Numbered from the stretch's first letter, positions 26,019-37,835 are shown. The stretch: DNA of 64,000 nucleotides from Scleromitrula shiraiana (GCA_028455995.1 JABELC010000010.1:124001-188000), one strand, 5' to 3'. Notes: generated from the letters alone by a model not told the origin. A program made the numbers and translations.

Positions 26019-26821
26019 TCAAAATAATTCTTCTCAATGGCTGCACACGTGATGAACAAGTTTCTAGATTCTGCAACCCTAACATTTCATCATCGTAAAT
26101 TCTTGAGCATATGTTGCATCGGTACACCTTGAATGTTTTGTATACTTTCTTGCTATTCCGAGCTCTACAAGCAAGATCTCGGTCATTGAAAGTTTCCCTC
26201 CTGTTCTCTCCGAGTAGACAGTCTATCAATAGTTTGTCTCGGTAGGTGCTCGGATTCTGAAAATCAGAGATCTAGATCTCGATGATCCTTCAGCGATCGA
26301 AAGCTTTACCTTGGAAGATCTCATTGTGCCTACCATTATCCGACAATTCCGCCGGCGTCCTTGCTTTTTTGTTGCAACTATTCCCATCACAAACCCTCCT
26401 TTTTAATCAAACCATTCCTATTTGCGTCTGGAAGTTTGAGAATTGACCAATAGGAAACGTTACAATGCAGTAATATTCATGCGTTCGTTTTTGGTATCCA
26501 GGTATATTGCTGAGTTTTCAGTCCCAATTCAGATTTTTTGCATGGAAGTACCAGATAAATTTCTACTGATGCTATGTGTGTTGGCTCATTAATTACATCA
26601 CTTCCAAAATACATCATAAGGTACGCCTTTCGGCAATAAGAAATCTTTCGTCTTTATTTACTTCTATATATTATGTCGACCTTCTTACCCACGATGACTT
26701 GTATGTTCAAAGTTTGTTCTCTGCCTTTCTGGTATCATTGCGATTTTATCACCTATCATATATCACCATAGTTTGTATGAGTTCTGAGCGCTTGAGCGCA
26801 TAAACACTTGAAGATATCAAA
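26019..26821. other. 5' flank of the SPT small-subunit gene
   Basis: About 800 bases, GC-normal, no supported gene. Frames at 25981-26229 and 26576-26803 are short and unrecognised. It may hold the promoter and a 5' UTR, possibly with an intron. Confidence 0.4.
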
Positions 26822-27394
26822 ATGTCCGCCTATTCCTCTTATACGTTCCCCGTTTCTCCTAGACGGCATGAACAAGCCTCCTTCATAGAAAGCTTCATCT
26901 ACCAGATCCGATTAATGTATTATCGATATGAAGTTACATTCTCTGCATACGTTTTGACACCGGGTGAGAAACTCGTCATGAATTCGATCGTCCTCATCTT
27001 CCTCAGCCTACTCTTCTATGGGGTTTGCTCTTGTATACCCCATTTTGTTTTCCAAACACTCCACAGATTGTTATCAGCATATGCCAGCTCGAACGATCAA
27101 CTGAAAGTTACGCTGGGACATACGGGAAGGACGGTTGTAGGCAACACTAGCTCCGCTTGGAACAGGATGGCTGGAATGGGAATGGATATCCCTATACCCA
27201 TCGCACTTCATGTAAGTGATAAACTTCTTTCACTCCATAGACCTCGGCATTTAGTTCACTTTTATCGCTACTATAATTATACCTCATATCGAGGAATCAC
27301 TCTGGTATATACTTGTACTGGATTGTACATTCCAGATGGCCTAGATTGCAACAAGCCACGAGAACAAGCTAATTCTTTCGAACTCCAGGTGTAA
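26822..27394 (+). CDS. serine palmitoyltransferase small subunit-like protein
   Basis: Predicted exons 26822-27211 and 27389-27394, giving 131 residues. Residues about 27-65 (YYRYEVTFSAYVLTPGEKLVMNSI, then a hydrophobic segment LIFLSLLFYGV) match the small activating subunits of serine palmitoyltransferase (fungal counterparts of human SPTSSA/B): an aromatic-rich lead, the Y.L.P.E..V.N motif, and one or two ER membrane helices. These subunits stimulate the LCB1/LCB2 enzyme, first step of sphingolipid synthesis. The intron (GTAAGT at 27212, CAG at 27386-27388) is 177 bases, a multiple of three with no stop, so an unspliced 190-residue form with the same end is also possible. Splicing is the likelier reading because the extra 59 residues look non-coding. 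Confidence 0.75.
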   Translation: MSAYSSYTFPVSPRRHEQASFIESFIYQIRLMYYRYEVTFSAYVLTPGEKLVMNSIVLIFLSLLFYGVCSCIPHFVFQTLHRLLSAYASSNDQLKVTLGHTGRTVVGNTSSAWNRMAGMGMDIPIPIALHVSDKLLSLHRPRHLVHFYRYYNYTSYRGITLVYTCTGLYIPDGLDCNKPREQANSFELQV

Positions 27395-28804
27395 ATCGAT
27401 TCTTCTTAGCCTCTTACTTTTTGTCTTTTTTGTCCTTTTTGTCCTTTTTTGTATTTTGGAATATACCCTATACCCTATAACCTATACCCACCCACACGAT
27501 TTGACGGCGCATGAATTATTTTACCCACGATTTTTGTTTTCAACCCGACCAAAAGATACACTTGTTAGTGTTTTGGGGGATCATGGTTTTATGACAACGA
27601 TAACTGGTAATGAGAAAGATCGACCACTGGTATGGTATATTATTAGGGGAACACAGAATTTGTCGGTTGAAATTGTTGGAGGTTCGAGATAAAAGATTGG
27701 CGTGATGAGATGTTGAGTTATAAAACTATGATAGTATATGTATGGATCTTCAAGTCTGATTGACGGAGGTTTCAATTGTTCCGTTCCATTGTCCCCAGCC
27801 ACAACCAAATATGTAAATAGAAACAACCTTCCAACCTCTTCCAACCTCCGTGCGTGCCAAGTATCGGTCAACATTATTAATAATAAAGCCACAACATCTG
27901 ATTTGAAGAATCAAGTTGATCCTGTAATCAATACTCGAGTAATAAGTCCAGCTTTTGAGATAATTTCTGTCTCGGGATTTCCACTGATCATGAAGTTTAT
28001 TTGCCAAGCATAGATACGAAAAAAGCTACGTAGCCCTGTTAGTTGAAGCTACCAGCCTTATGAATCATAAGCTTATGAATCATAAGTTTAACTGGTATGG
28101 TATGGATGTGAATCAAGGCAATAAGAAGAAATCTCGTGTTTGTATGAATAATAATAATAACTCTTGTCTGTTGATCTAGAGTGTGTACAGTACACAGGAA
28201 AACTTTTGACTGATATTCTTCTAGTAAACAAATCTCTCTTTTATTATTCACATTTATTAATGTCTTGAAAATTTCTTTATCATCTGTGGAAATTAAAAAA
28301 AAATAAAAAATAAAAAATAAAAAATAAAACAAAAACCTACCTACTCCAGGTTAAAATATTCAGCGTCGACTTTGAAACCAGGGGACTTCCCCAAACTTTC
28401 CAAAAACAGATCATCTTCTGCAATAAAATTCACCCACATAGATGAGGCAGGCAGTGCTCTAGAATCGGCCGTTAACATTAACTAGCCACCTCTCAACCCA
28501 ACTTATTATATTTATTACGAACCTCAATTATCATATTTATCATATTAACTTGATTATAAGCAACGGTGGTTGAAGAGTCCCAAATAATCTATCTATCTCT
28601 AGTCACTACTAGAATTTTTTGACAGTTCTAACCTACACCACATTCGTTAGTAGTCAAACTGCATTAATTGTGCTTTGGCTTCTACTTTTAGATCCCCTGT
28701 TTCACATCTGTGATACCTGGGACGATCAAAATCCCAACTCTCCATCCCGTCTTTTAATGTTGGAGAGCACATTGGGGTAATTTTGAGCATATTCACCGAT
28801 CAAT
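27395..28804. other. gene-less stretch between SPT small-subunit gene and rhomboid gene
   Basis: 1.4 kb with only short overlapping frames on both strands and no family features. Contains CTATACCCTATAACC-type short repeats near 27465-27490, the doubled AAGCTTATGAATCATAAG-like palindromic unit near 28060-28088, and an A-rich (AAAAAT)n run near 28298-28330. Nothing else seen. Confidence 0.4.
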
Positions 28805-30521
28805 ATGGCTGCAAACGATTACTATAACACTTATTCGCATCAACAACAACAAGAATCACAACCATATCATAGCGCATACGATAATCAATCAATAGTACCT
28901 CCACCATATCATTCGCAAGTGCCATCGCGGACACCATCAGCAAGACCTGCAGAGGCTGAACCAGTCTCCCCATTCGAGGCACCATTCGATGATCATGTAT
29001 ATCCTGCGACACATCGACAAGATAGTTCGAATAGTTTAGGACAACAATCCCAATACTATGGGCAGGGCGGTGGAGGAAGACCACAAGATGGGAGGATACC
29101 TTCCCAAGACGATATACCTTTACGAGAGCATCCGCAGACCTTAGGAGCGAAAGATTCTCAACCCAATCATGTTTACGATGCAAATGATACCGATCATGTA
29201 TACGATGCTGGCGAGTCTGGGATACCCTCCCACTTAAAGAACAATAGAAGGAATAGATTTAGCAATGGCACGACGTTATCGAAACCAAAGAAAGGAATAG
29301 CTTGGGTTACATATACATTTACACTTGTTCAGGTTGTGGTGTTCATTGTGGAGATCGTGAAGAATTGTAAGTATAGACAAATTCGTAGTTTTATGTTCGG
29401 CACTAATAGTTAACAGCTCAATTGACCGGATCACCAATTGAGATAAAACCATCATTTAACCCTATGATTGGACCTTCACCATATGTACTCATTAACATGG
29501 GATCGAGATTTACTCCCTGCATGCACAACATCACGGGTATATCGGATTTGAGTTTAATAAGCTGGCCATGTCCAAACACAACGTCGACAGATAGCAATTG
29601 TTCGATCGGTGATCTTTGTGGATTTGGGGGAGTAGGATCAACACCAGATCAGTGGTTTAGATTCATAGTTCCTATGTTCCTTCACGCTGGAATCATTCAC
29701 ATCGGATTTAATATGCTTCTCCAGATGACCATGGGAAGGGAGATGGAAATGCTTATTGGACCTATTCGTTATTTCCTCGTCTATGTTTGCAGTGGAATAT
29801 TCGGCTTCGTATTGGGTGGAAACTTTGCTGCAACTGGTATCTCATCTACAGGAGCATCAGGTGCTCTTTTTGGTCTTGTTGCCCTTACCCTTTTGGATCT
29901 ACTGTATAAGTGGAACGACAGACCTAGCCCATGGAAAGAATTAGCCTTCATTGGTTTGGATATAGTGGTTTCGTTCGTTCTCGGACTTCTTCCTGGTCTC
30001 GACAACTTTTCTCACATTGGAGGTTTCTTCATGGGTATCGTACTTGGTTTATCGATTCTTCGCTCTCCAAATTCTCTTCGTGCACGAACTGGCCAATCAG
30101 ATCCGCCATATACGCATCTCTCCAATACCAAACTTCAACAGGGCGATTCTGGAGTTGTTAGTTTCTTCAAGAACCCTGCCGGGTTCTTCAAAGGAAGAAA
30201 GCTTGCATGGTGGGCTTGGTGGCTGTTGCGTGTAGCTGCATTGGCATTTGTCTTTATTGTTTTCATTCTTTTGTTGAACAATTTTTACGTCTACAGAAAG
30301 TCGTGTTCTTGGTGCAAGTATTTGAGTTGCATTGTAAGTTTTCCCTCCTCCCTCCTCTCTCCTCGGAGTTGGAGACTAGTAATAGATACGCGATGTACTA
30401 ACAACTGGAACAGAACGTCAACAATTGGTGTAGTCTTGGAAATTTGAGCTTCACAAATGCAACAACTTCGAAGAGAAGTGTTTTGGATAGCTGGGAATCG
30501 ATGGCAAAATTGTATGAATAG
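28805..30521 (+). CDS. rhomboid family intramembrane serine protease
   Basis: Exons 28805-29366, 29417-30333, 30414-30521; introns of 50 and 80 bases with good GT-AG signals; 528 residues. Residues 1-165 are a hydrophilic cytosolic tail rich in Gln, Pro, Ser and His. One membrane helix follows (about 168-187), then a Cys-containing loop, then the rhomboid core: HAGIIHIGFNM (membrane helix 2), GASGALFG with the catalytic Ser335, and FSHIGGF with the catalytic His387, the two-residue Ser/His dyad buried in the membrane. A further hydrophobic segment (about 440-460) precedes a conserved Cys-rich tail (SCSWCKYLSC). The family cleaves membrane proteins within or next to helices, in the secretory pathway or plasma membrane. 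Last exon is short but restores Cys-rich tail residues typical of fungal members. Confidence 0.92.
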
Positions 30522-31133
30522 GAGGGCTTGAAGGTCACATTCTGGGCACGGGATCAAGAAATTATGACAAGTTGAGGTCAAATTGGAGAGATTGTTTTTA
30601 GATGTTTACAGGCATGGCATTTACGATTACAAAGTTGAGCCCCCCTTGCTAGTAGTGCATAGCGATGGAGTTATTTATGTTTCAAGAATGATAGGATTCT
30701 TTTTATACCGGTAGTTATGTTACTTTATCTACACCATGTAGAGGATGGGCGAGCATATTCATGCTTAGATATCTGTTGATTGTTTGGTTGTGGACGGCGT
30801 GTTAGAGAGAAGTTGGGGAATTACGTTGAGTGACGGTTACTCTGCATACCATTTACATTTTTACCATACAATGAATGATACCAATTTCTATTATATTCAA
30901 TATTCTATACTATGGCTGCGAGTACGGTATGTTAGAGTATGATTCGGAAATCCGCCCCAAAACAGTATAGTGTATAGCCCCAGCCGTGCATACCAGCCTC
31001 GCACTAATTTCATGCCCCGTAATAATTATTTCTCGGTCTCTCAAATAAAAAAAGAAGTTTCTATTTCAATCGCGCAGCTACTCTCATACCCCAAAAACAA
31101 TTCAACGCGCAACATAAAACCCACTCTTCCAAA
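30522..31133. other. intergenic between rhomboid gene and the charged-protein gene
   Basis: 612 bases, 3' UTR of the rhomboid gene and promoter of the next. No gene seen; several T/C-rich patches before 31134. Confidence 0.4.
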
Positions 31134-32406
31134 ATGGGTCGCAGCGACAAGGAAAGACCAATAGCAAAAAGCAAGAAGGAAAAAAAAGAAAAAGCCTCCA
31201 AAAGAGAAAGAAACCCCAAACTCCCCAAAGACAAAGATCCCCAGCGAACGAACAAACCCGAAGTCCCTCTGATGAATAGATCGGTACATGCGAAATGGGG
31301 ATCGCTATTCAAAAAGCATTTGGGTGTTTTGGAAGCGCATTGTAAAGCTCTAGATCGAGTTTCGCAGGCCATGAAAAGTGAAATGCTGAAATTGAGCGAG
31401 GAGGAGAAGAGGGATTGGGAGTTGAATGAGGATGGGCCGTGGAGGATTCTTTGTGGGCTGCTGGATAGGTCGAGGGAGACGCTTACTAGTGGGAGGAAGA
31501 TGGCTAGATTTATTGTGGGTTTTTTGTTTTTTATGTTCTTTTATGTTCTTTTCTTTTCTTTTGTTGATTAGTTCTTGCGAGAGCAAGTAATAACTAATGG
31601 GTTTTGTTCGATAGTTACCTCCTCGTTCGATCAAGGATAGGAAGGGATTGGGAGTTATTGGGACGGAATATGAACCGCTCGAGCCCAAGCTAGCAGCGCG
31701 CGCTGCCGCAGAACTCAATGGCACTGCTGAAAGAAATGAGAATAGTGACAGTTCAGACTCAGACTCCGATTCCGATTCCAATTCCAATTCTGATTCCGAT
31801 TCAGAATCAGACGACGAAAGCGAAGATGTTGAGATGGAAGATGCGTCAGCTGCAAGAAATGAGAAAGAGACATCACCAAATCCATGTTTCGTAGTCGATA
31901 CCAACCCAACTCCGATGACCTCAAAACATGAATCCATAAAGAAGGATAAAAAAAGAAAGTCTACAGATGATAGCGAGAAAAATTCTAAGAGATCTAGGAA
32001 GGAGAAGAAGACTGAAGAAGAGGATGATGCAGTTGCATTGGCGAAAGCGAAGAAGGAAGAAGAGGTTAATTTTCTAGCTATGGAAGCTCAGCTTCAAGCA
32101 GAGGTTCAGGCTGGTATGAAGGCAAAGGAGGAGGAAGAGAAGGCGAAGAGTGCAGAGCAGGATAAGAAGGAGAAGAAAAAGAAGAGGAAGAGAGATTCTG
32201 TGGGTGAGCAATCTGAGGGCAAGAAATCTAAATCGGAGAAGGCAGAGGCAGAGGTGGAGGTTGAAAAGGAAGAGAAAACCGAAGAGAAGAAATCAAAGAA
32301 GGATAAGAAGAGGAAAGCGGTAGATGTTGAGGGAGAAAATGAAGTTGCGGTTGCGGTTGCGGTCACAGGAGGAAAGAAACGAAAAAAGAGTAAGAAGGAT
32401 GAATAA
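31134..32406 (+). CDS. Lys/Glu/Ser-rich, probably nuclear or nucleolar protein of unknown function
   Basis: Exons 31134-31514 and 31615-32406, 100-base intron, 390 residues. The first 40 residues are basic (KSKKEKKEKASKRER). Residues about 45-150 form the only ordered-looking part (NRSVHAKWGSLFKKHLGVLEAH, EDGPWRILCGLLDRSRE, then LPPRSIKDRKGLGVIGTEYEPLEP) and should carry the family identity. The rest is low complexity: a Ser/Asp run (about 168-195), which looks like casein-kinase-2 sites, then alternating Lys/Glu segments with many nuclear-localisation-like runs (KKKRKRD, KKRKKSKKDE). The composition resembles nucleolar ribosome-biogenesis factors, but this is inference. I do not recognise the family. 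Confidence 0.8.
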
Positions 32407-32794
32407 ATTGCCGTTCATTTAATGGGGAAGGAGGATACAAAATTATGCTGTATATTATGATACCAATGGTCTCGGTCTTATCTCGAGATATAATCCGTGG
32501 GAATGTTATTCTGGATCAGGAGTACAAAAATATAAAGGAAGGTTTCTCACAATTTTTGTATCTGTATGCGCATGTGCTATCTGTAGTTCTCTAATGGGCA
32601 GTGAAGTAGGTGGTGATGGGATTATGGTTGGGAGCAAGTCGCTTCGCCTCCTTTTCTCCTTTTCCTTTTGCTATTTTGCTTGCTTTGCTTTGCTTTACTT
32701 TGCTTTACTTGGCCTCCTTCCCATTCTCTGTTTTGTCTTTCATATCTTTAATCACTGCTAGTGATAGGCGATTGGAACCATTTGACGAGTATCA

Positions 32795-32813
32795 CCCCCC
32801 CCCCCCCCCCCCC
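32795..32813. repeat. poly-C tract (19)
   Basis: Uninterrupted run of 19 C's. Likely length-unstable. Confidence 0.95.
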
Positions 32814-33209
32814 GCATAAGCCAACGTTCGGGGTACATGATTAAAAATACACATTCTTCTATCTGCATATGTCCCACGGACGTTCAACCACGATCTCAGA
32901 TTTGAGCTACTTGAGCTTTAGATGAAGTAGTGAACGGATGTGTATATTTATAGGTATGTTTCAGTACCGGACCTTCAAAATTGGTAGGTAGTGAGTATAT
33001 TTTCTATCTTCAATCACTTGCTTGATTCTTTAATTCTATTATTACTTTTGATTCCCACGCTCACCCAATCTAGCAGTCGATCACTTAACTTCTAGACACC
33101 ACAATCGGTGATCCTATATTCCATCACCCAAACATCAACCACCTAAACATGATAAGACCGAAAAACCCCACCCAAATAGCCCCTCACACAACCCATACCA
33201 AAAGGAAAT

Positions 33210-33226
33210 CCCCCCCCCCCCCCCCC
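33210..33226. repeat. poly-C tract (17)
   Basis: Uninterrupted run of 17 C's, about 400 bases from the C19 run, followed by two copies of AACTACCC. Confidence 0.95.
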
Positions 33227-33529
33227 AACTACCCAACTACCCAACTCCCATCATTATCCACCCCCTCCAATCCAATTCCAAAATAGCGCACGGCAATCGC
33301 CAAATTGACAGATCGAGAACACCACTCAGTAAATCCACCCACCCGCACAGACCTCACAGCAGCAAGAAACCATTGGTCCGCGGATTCGAGAACTGGAAAC
33401 TTACTTATCGCTAGTTCGCGTTTCACGAGTTTAGTCTCTTGGGCCGGCTCATTCGTCTATCAAAGTCTAGAGGATCGATCCGCTAGCCTGGCGCAGATGG
33501 TTGGTGGGTATGATGTATGAGATGATTGT

Positions 33530-33562
<33 letters not shown>
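33530..33562. repeat. (GATA)8 microsatellite
   Basis: Eight perfect GATA units. Multiple GATA cores could bind GATA factors, but in a simple repeat this is not evidence of regulation. Confidence 0.95.
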
Positions 33563-34306
33563 GCACGGCTGGGAATTACCCGAACTGGAGTGGGAATCCG
33601 TCATAATGTCGCAGATATAGTTCGGCGTTTATCGTTCTAAATCTAGTTTTGACGGTTCTGGTTGGGGGAAAGAGGGGTGGAGTTGGGAGATCGGGTGAGG
33701 GATTTGGGTTGTTATTTTTATTTTATTTTATTTTTTTATTTTTTTGGCGTTATCTTGGTAGCTGTGATACGGTGAATGTCTCGAGTTATACCAATCTGGG
33801 GGTATGAAGCTGGCGATCTTTGAACTCTTTCTTTCTCTTATAGTGGGGAGCTGTTTGATGATAATTTTGGCCGTGAGTAGGTACTAGGTAGTGATAGTCC
33901 CGGCAGCTGGAATGAGTGGAGCGGGTGGGACTGCGGAGTGAAGTTGAATGGAGTGGAGTGCATATGTGAGGTTTTATGGATAGTGGAGGATGGATGAGGA
34001 TGGAGGATGGATGAGCGATTACTCTATACATACTTACGTAACTGAGTTCTGTCAGTGTTCTCATCTGTTGTTTTGGTGTCAGTATTTGAAGAGGAGATTT
34101 CCTTTTCTGGCTTGCTTGCTTGCTTGTTTTGCTTGCAGTGGCAGCTTAGGGATTGGTGATTAGATTCTTCTTCTCTTTCTTCTTCCTCTTCTATTTGGTT
34201 TGGATATTATAAATACTATACTGCTTTTAACTTTCCTAAGCCAGCCCTTCTTATATATTTTGTAGTCCGAGAGAGATTTTAATTAGCTTTATTTCTTCTG
34301 TTAAAA

Positions 34307-35883
34307 ATGAGGATGAGAATTCGAAAGCCTAGGGGTTCGGTGGGAGCTCAGAGTTCCTCCTTAGTTGGAGTGGAAAGGATTGAAGAACTTGAAGATAGCG
34401 GCTCCATATATAGGGAATCTGAGAAGAGAGATGACGATGGTGATGACGATGACAACAATGCGGATTCCTCTAGTTCTGATTCTAGTACTAGCCCTTCACT
34501 GTCACCTCCACCTGCTCCACCTACTAAGCCAACGCCACCTACCCCACCTCCAAAGTCTTCACCTTCCCCCTCTACTAGCGTAAGTCCTAAGCTATGGCCC
34601 CATATGCATAAGTCTTTCAGAACGCTAAGAGCTCTTCCATCTAGCCAATAAGAACAACCACCATAACCTCAACATCTACCACCTCCATCGAAAGCATAAC
34701 CAGCACCACCAACAGCAGCACCACCCCTGAATGCACCAGCACAAAAGCCATCTCCGTAACTAGCAGCATAATTAACATGAATGCCGCCAATCCGACCGAT
34801 TCAATCGCAAATGGAAATAAAAACACAACCAGCCCTGCTCCAACCATCTCCCCATTCTTCGATTCCCAGGGCGATGTCTCCTCATCATCAGATCACCATA
34901 TGTCCATCTCCACCGCTGTAGCCATCGCAATTGCCCTATCCGTTTCTTTTGTTGTGATCGGAATCGCCGTATTCCTTGTAAAGCGAACATTGAAACGACA
35001 AAAATTGAGGAATCGATGGCCAGGTGAGAAACCAGGGTTTAATGGGGATGAAAACGGGAATGGAAATGGAGGGGTAGGGGAATTTGTAGGGAGGAGACCT
35101 GAGTCTGCGGTGCGGGGTAGTGTGGTTGGGAGTGAGAGGAGTGGGAGAGGGAGTTCAGGATGGAGGTGGGATGATAGAGGAAGTGAGAGGGGATTTAGTA
35201 CTAGCGATAGTGGGAGTGGAACTTGGGATGTAGAAGGGGGTATGATTAGAGGATTGAGTGTTAGACCGCAGACGCCATATACTCCCAAGGATGCGGAGTT
35301 GAGGGGAAATGGAAATGGAGACAGATCCGTGGATCATGGTATGGTGAGATCGGGATATGTAATTCAAGATCCCTTTGAAGATCGCCATGAACTTGGCAGC
35401 GGGATAGTGTATATTGAGACGGCGCACCAAGTGGTTGTTAGAAATCCCAGCGAGGGGTCCGAATTTCGATATCCGGGGACGCGGAACTCGATCCCGGGGT
35501 CTTTTGAAACGATGGGGCAGAAGGTGAAGGGGGGTGGGGAAATGTATACACGATATGTGGATAATAGTCTGAGTGATTGGAGTGCAAAAAAGAGCATTGC
35601 GAAGGGCGGAGAAATATATACGCGATATGTGGATAATAGTGAGAGTGATTGGAGTGCGAAAAGGTGTGCTGAGGATGGGAGTGAAGATAGAGGTGTGGTG
35701 ACGGGAACGGTTAATGATGTGTATGAGGATCCTTTTACGGTGGGGAAGAGGGGAACGGGGGTTTGGATGGGGAGTAGTGAGGAGGAGAGGAGGGAGGGGA
35801 GGTGGAAGAATGCGAGGAGTTGGGTTAGGGGGCAGGTGGAGAGAGTTACGGTTACTAGTAGACCGCCGAGTATTAATGAATAA
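34307..35883 (+). CDS. single-pass membrane protein with Pro/Ser/Thr-rich ectodomain and long cytosolic tail
   Basis: Exons 34307-34579 and 34645-35883; 65-base intron with GTAAGT donor and TAG acceptor, phase 0 on both sides; 503 residues. The N-terminal part has an acidic run (DDDGDDDDNN) and a Pro-rich stretch (PPPAPPTKPTPPTPPPK); after the splice comes Ser/Thr-rich sequence, then one strong membrane helix (about residues 184-208, VAIAIALSVSFVVIGIAVFLV) followed by basic residues (KRTLKRQKLRNR), so the rest is cytosolic. The tail is Gly/Ser-rich and contains two copies of a 26-residue unit (core YTRYVDNS.SDWSAK). The layout recalls fungal wall-stress sensor-like proteins, but there is no signal peptide at this start; an upstream exon could exist. 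Function unknown. Confidence 0.7.
35517..35670 (+). repeat. tandem 26-residue coding repeat
   Basis: Two adjacent units within the cytosolic tail of the membrane protein, at about 35532-35600 and 35607-35672, sharing GGE.YTRYVDNS.SDWSAK with few changes. The nucleotide identity is also high, pointing to a recent local duplication. Confidence 0.75.
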
Positions 35884-36432
35884 ATGAGAGGAGTGGTTTC
35901 TGGTACATTCGGATTTTGTATTGTTAGGAAATAAACCTGTATTTCAGGGATTGAAAAAGTATGTATAAAATAACAAGAAACTTAAGAAATCGAAAAACAT
36001 ATATCTTCAGAGAGTAATCCAATTGATCTGCAGGAGAGTATTATTGCCACTTATACAATTTGAAACGAAATCGAAGTAAGGATGATGATATTCTGCTCAG
36101 TGACTTCAGATGCATCATAACCATTATATCATGTCTAAAGGTTTTTATATTTGATTTGAAAATAAAGCAATTATCCATGTATTGTGGAATCAACTGGCGG
36201 TAGTATTCAATTCCTTGAAAAGTTGCCAAATAAAGCTGCAATCCTTAGATTAGAAATTTGCCTTATTTTACTCCCAATTCCTGTAAATAATGTTATACAG
36301 TGAGTAGGAGTCCCATACAACATCATTCCATCATTCCATCATCCCATCAACGCCTAACCCCAACCCAAATGCATGCATAATCGTACAAACAAATATTCCG
36401 ATTCGTTCCGTCCCATCTGATTGGCCACCATC
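35884..36432. other. convergent intergenic region
   Basis: About 550 bases between two genes whose 3' ends face each other. No gene seen; a CATTCCATCATCCCAT-type short repeat near 36322-36350. Confidence 0.4.
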
Positions 36433-37134
36433 TCATTTCTTCTGGTCCTTTTTCCTCTCCTCTAATACTTTCTCATCGATTTCCTTAACCTCTTCAAGCT
36501 TGTTCTTTCCCCCATTCCATACTTCCCATATCTGATCCATAATTAAATCTCCATACCCTTTTCCTTCCTCTAATGCTTCTTTTTCTCTTTGGTCGCGCTT
36601 TTGCTTCCAGTCTTTTCCTTCGTTACCCAACCATACTTTTTCTAATATATTTCTTTTCTCCTCCGTCTCTTTCTCCATCTTTGCCTCTACGACTTTCTTC
36701 CCCTCCTCCTTTATCCTCTTAACCTCCTCTAGCACACCCTTTCCCCCCTCGTCCTTCCCTCCCTTCCCCAACCCCTTCAACTTATCCCACAGCCCCTTTT
36801 CTTCCTCCATCCCCTTCCTCTTCATCTCATCCCTCAATCTCTCCTGAACCTCTTTCGCTCTATCCGGCAGATTATGTCCTATCGCCCTACCAAACTGTTC
36901 CAACCTCCTCGTCACCCTATCTTTCATAGTAACACCTGTGTACTCATATGCTAGATGGTTTCCGCCCACAAACGTACAAGTCACAAGTCCAAAAGTGTAG
37001 ATATCGAGTTTTCGGGGCGGGAGCGCGATGAGGAGAGGACAGACTATGAGGGTAAGGAGGGAGGCATTGTGGAGGAGAGGGGTGGTGCGGGGGTTTTGTG
37101 GTGGGGGTTGGGTTGTCGGCGTTGTGGTGGACAT
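36433..37134 (-). CDS. small membrane-anchored protein with charged helical tail
   Basis: Single exon, 233 residues from the ATG at 37134; the frame is open upstream to 37329, but the Thr/Pro-rich start (MSTTTPTTQPPPQNP) followed by PLLHNASLLTLIVCPLLIALPPRKLDIYTF looks like the true beginning. There are two hydrophobic segments (about residues 25-43 and 50-66) and then a long Lys/Glu-rich helical region (residues about 90-233) typical of a coiled coil. Similar small fungal proteins are often labelled 'rhomboid family membrane protein', but no Ser/His dyad or GASG motif is present, so protease activity is not supported. Location and function unknown; mitochondrial or ER membrane would be a guess. 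Confidence 0.75.
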   Translation of the reverse strand: MSTTTPTTQPPPQNPRTTPLLHNASLLTLIVCPLLIALPPRKLDIYTFGLVTCTFVGGNHLAYEYTGVTMKDRVTRRLEQFGRAIGHNLPDRAKEVQERLRDEMKRKGMEEEKGLWDKLKGLGKGGKDEGGKGVLEEVKRIKEEGKKVVEAKMEKETEEKRNILEKVWLGNEGKDWKQKRDQREKEALEEGKGYGDLIMDQIWEVWNGGKNKLEEVKEIDEKVLEERKKDQKK

Positions 37135-37835
37135 TGCGCGTGGATTCTGGATTTGTATACAATGGTAATCAATAAACTCGATAATTGGGTTGAGAAGTAC
37201 TCGAGGATATCGCAGATATGTTGCTTTTATCGGGAGCGTATATGATTGATTGAGTTCGAAATCCAAAAATGAATAATGACGATCTACATTTTTTTTCTGA
37301 TATGTCGGACAAAGGTTGTTCCGTGACATCTACCCCATATTACACTCTTTATATTGACATTCATAGTCTCGATTTTTCATTGTTATACATTATGATATTA
37401 TTTCTTATGACTGTTTGTTATTCAAACAATCTGAACGATATATGACATGTAAAACAGAAACATAATTCTCTAGAACTAGCTTGGCTTCAACTCCTCACCC
37501 GAATATCACTAAGATCACTCTTCACCGTCTTCCAATTTTTTGTCAGAACTTCGTAAACCCAACTTTTATAAGGACCATCCTAGACTCAAAAGACACTCCA
37601 AAACATTTAGAGCATCTGAAGCTCACTTAGATCCTCAATTTATTTCCATTATCTCACATAAAATATATCGGCCATATGTTATATCGGCAATTGATCAGGC
37701 ATTTGCGTGGAGAACAAGAATCGTCGTCTTCTTTCTTCTTTCGGCTCCTACCTGAACATTGCAAGTCATAACGCCTCCTGGTTTAGTAAACCAAGTGAAA
37801 CGCGTCGAGACTTGAACGGGTTCGATTATCTCTGA
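37135..37835. other. intergenic
   Basis: 700 bases upstream of the small membrane-protein gene and downstream of the next minus-strand gene. Short frames (37540-37755) carry no family signal. No gene seen. Confidence 0.4.

Larger units (their letters stand above)
32407..34306. other. 1.9 kb gene-less stretch with homopolymer and tetranucleotide tracts
   Basis: No supported gene. Contains a C19 run (32795-32813), a C17 run (33210-33226), about eight GATA units (33530-33562), CTTTG-type repeats near 32684-32712, and a T-rich tract near 33712-33744. Probably 3' UTR of the left gene and promoter/5' UTR of the right gene; the long pyrimidine-rich stretch at 34165-34200 fits a fungal promoter. Confidence 0.5.

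Noticed and set aside
31350..31937. 195-residue minus-strand frame with Ser-rich segment
   Set aside because: Antisense of the Asp/Ser and Lys/Glu-rich exons of the gene on the plus strand.
36433..37134. Rhomboid protease assignment for the small membrane protein
   Set aside because: No GASG serine motif, no catalytic histidine and only two hydrophobic segments; the label sometimes given to such proteins is not supported by sequence.
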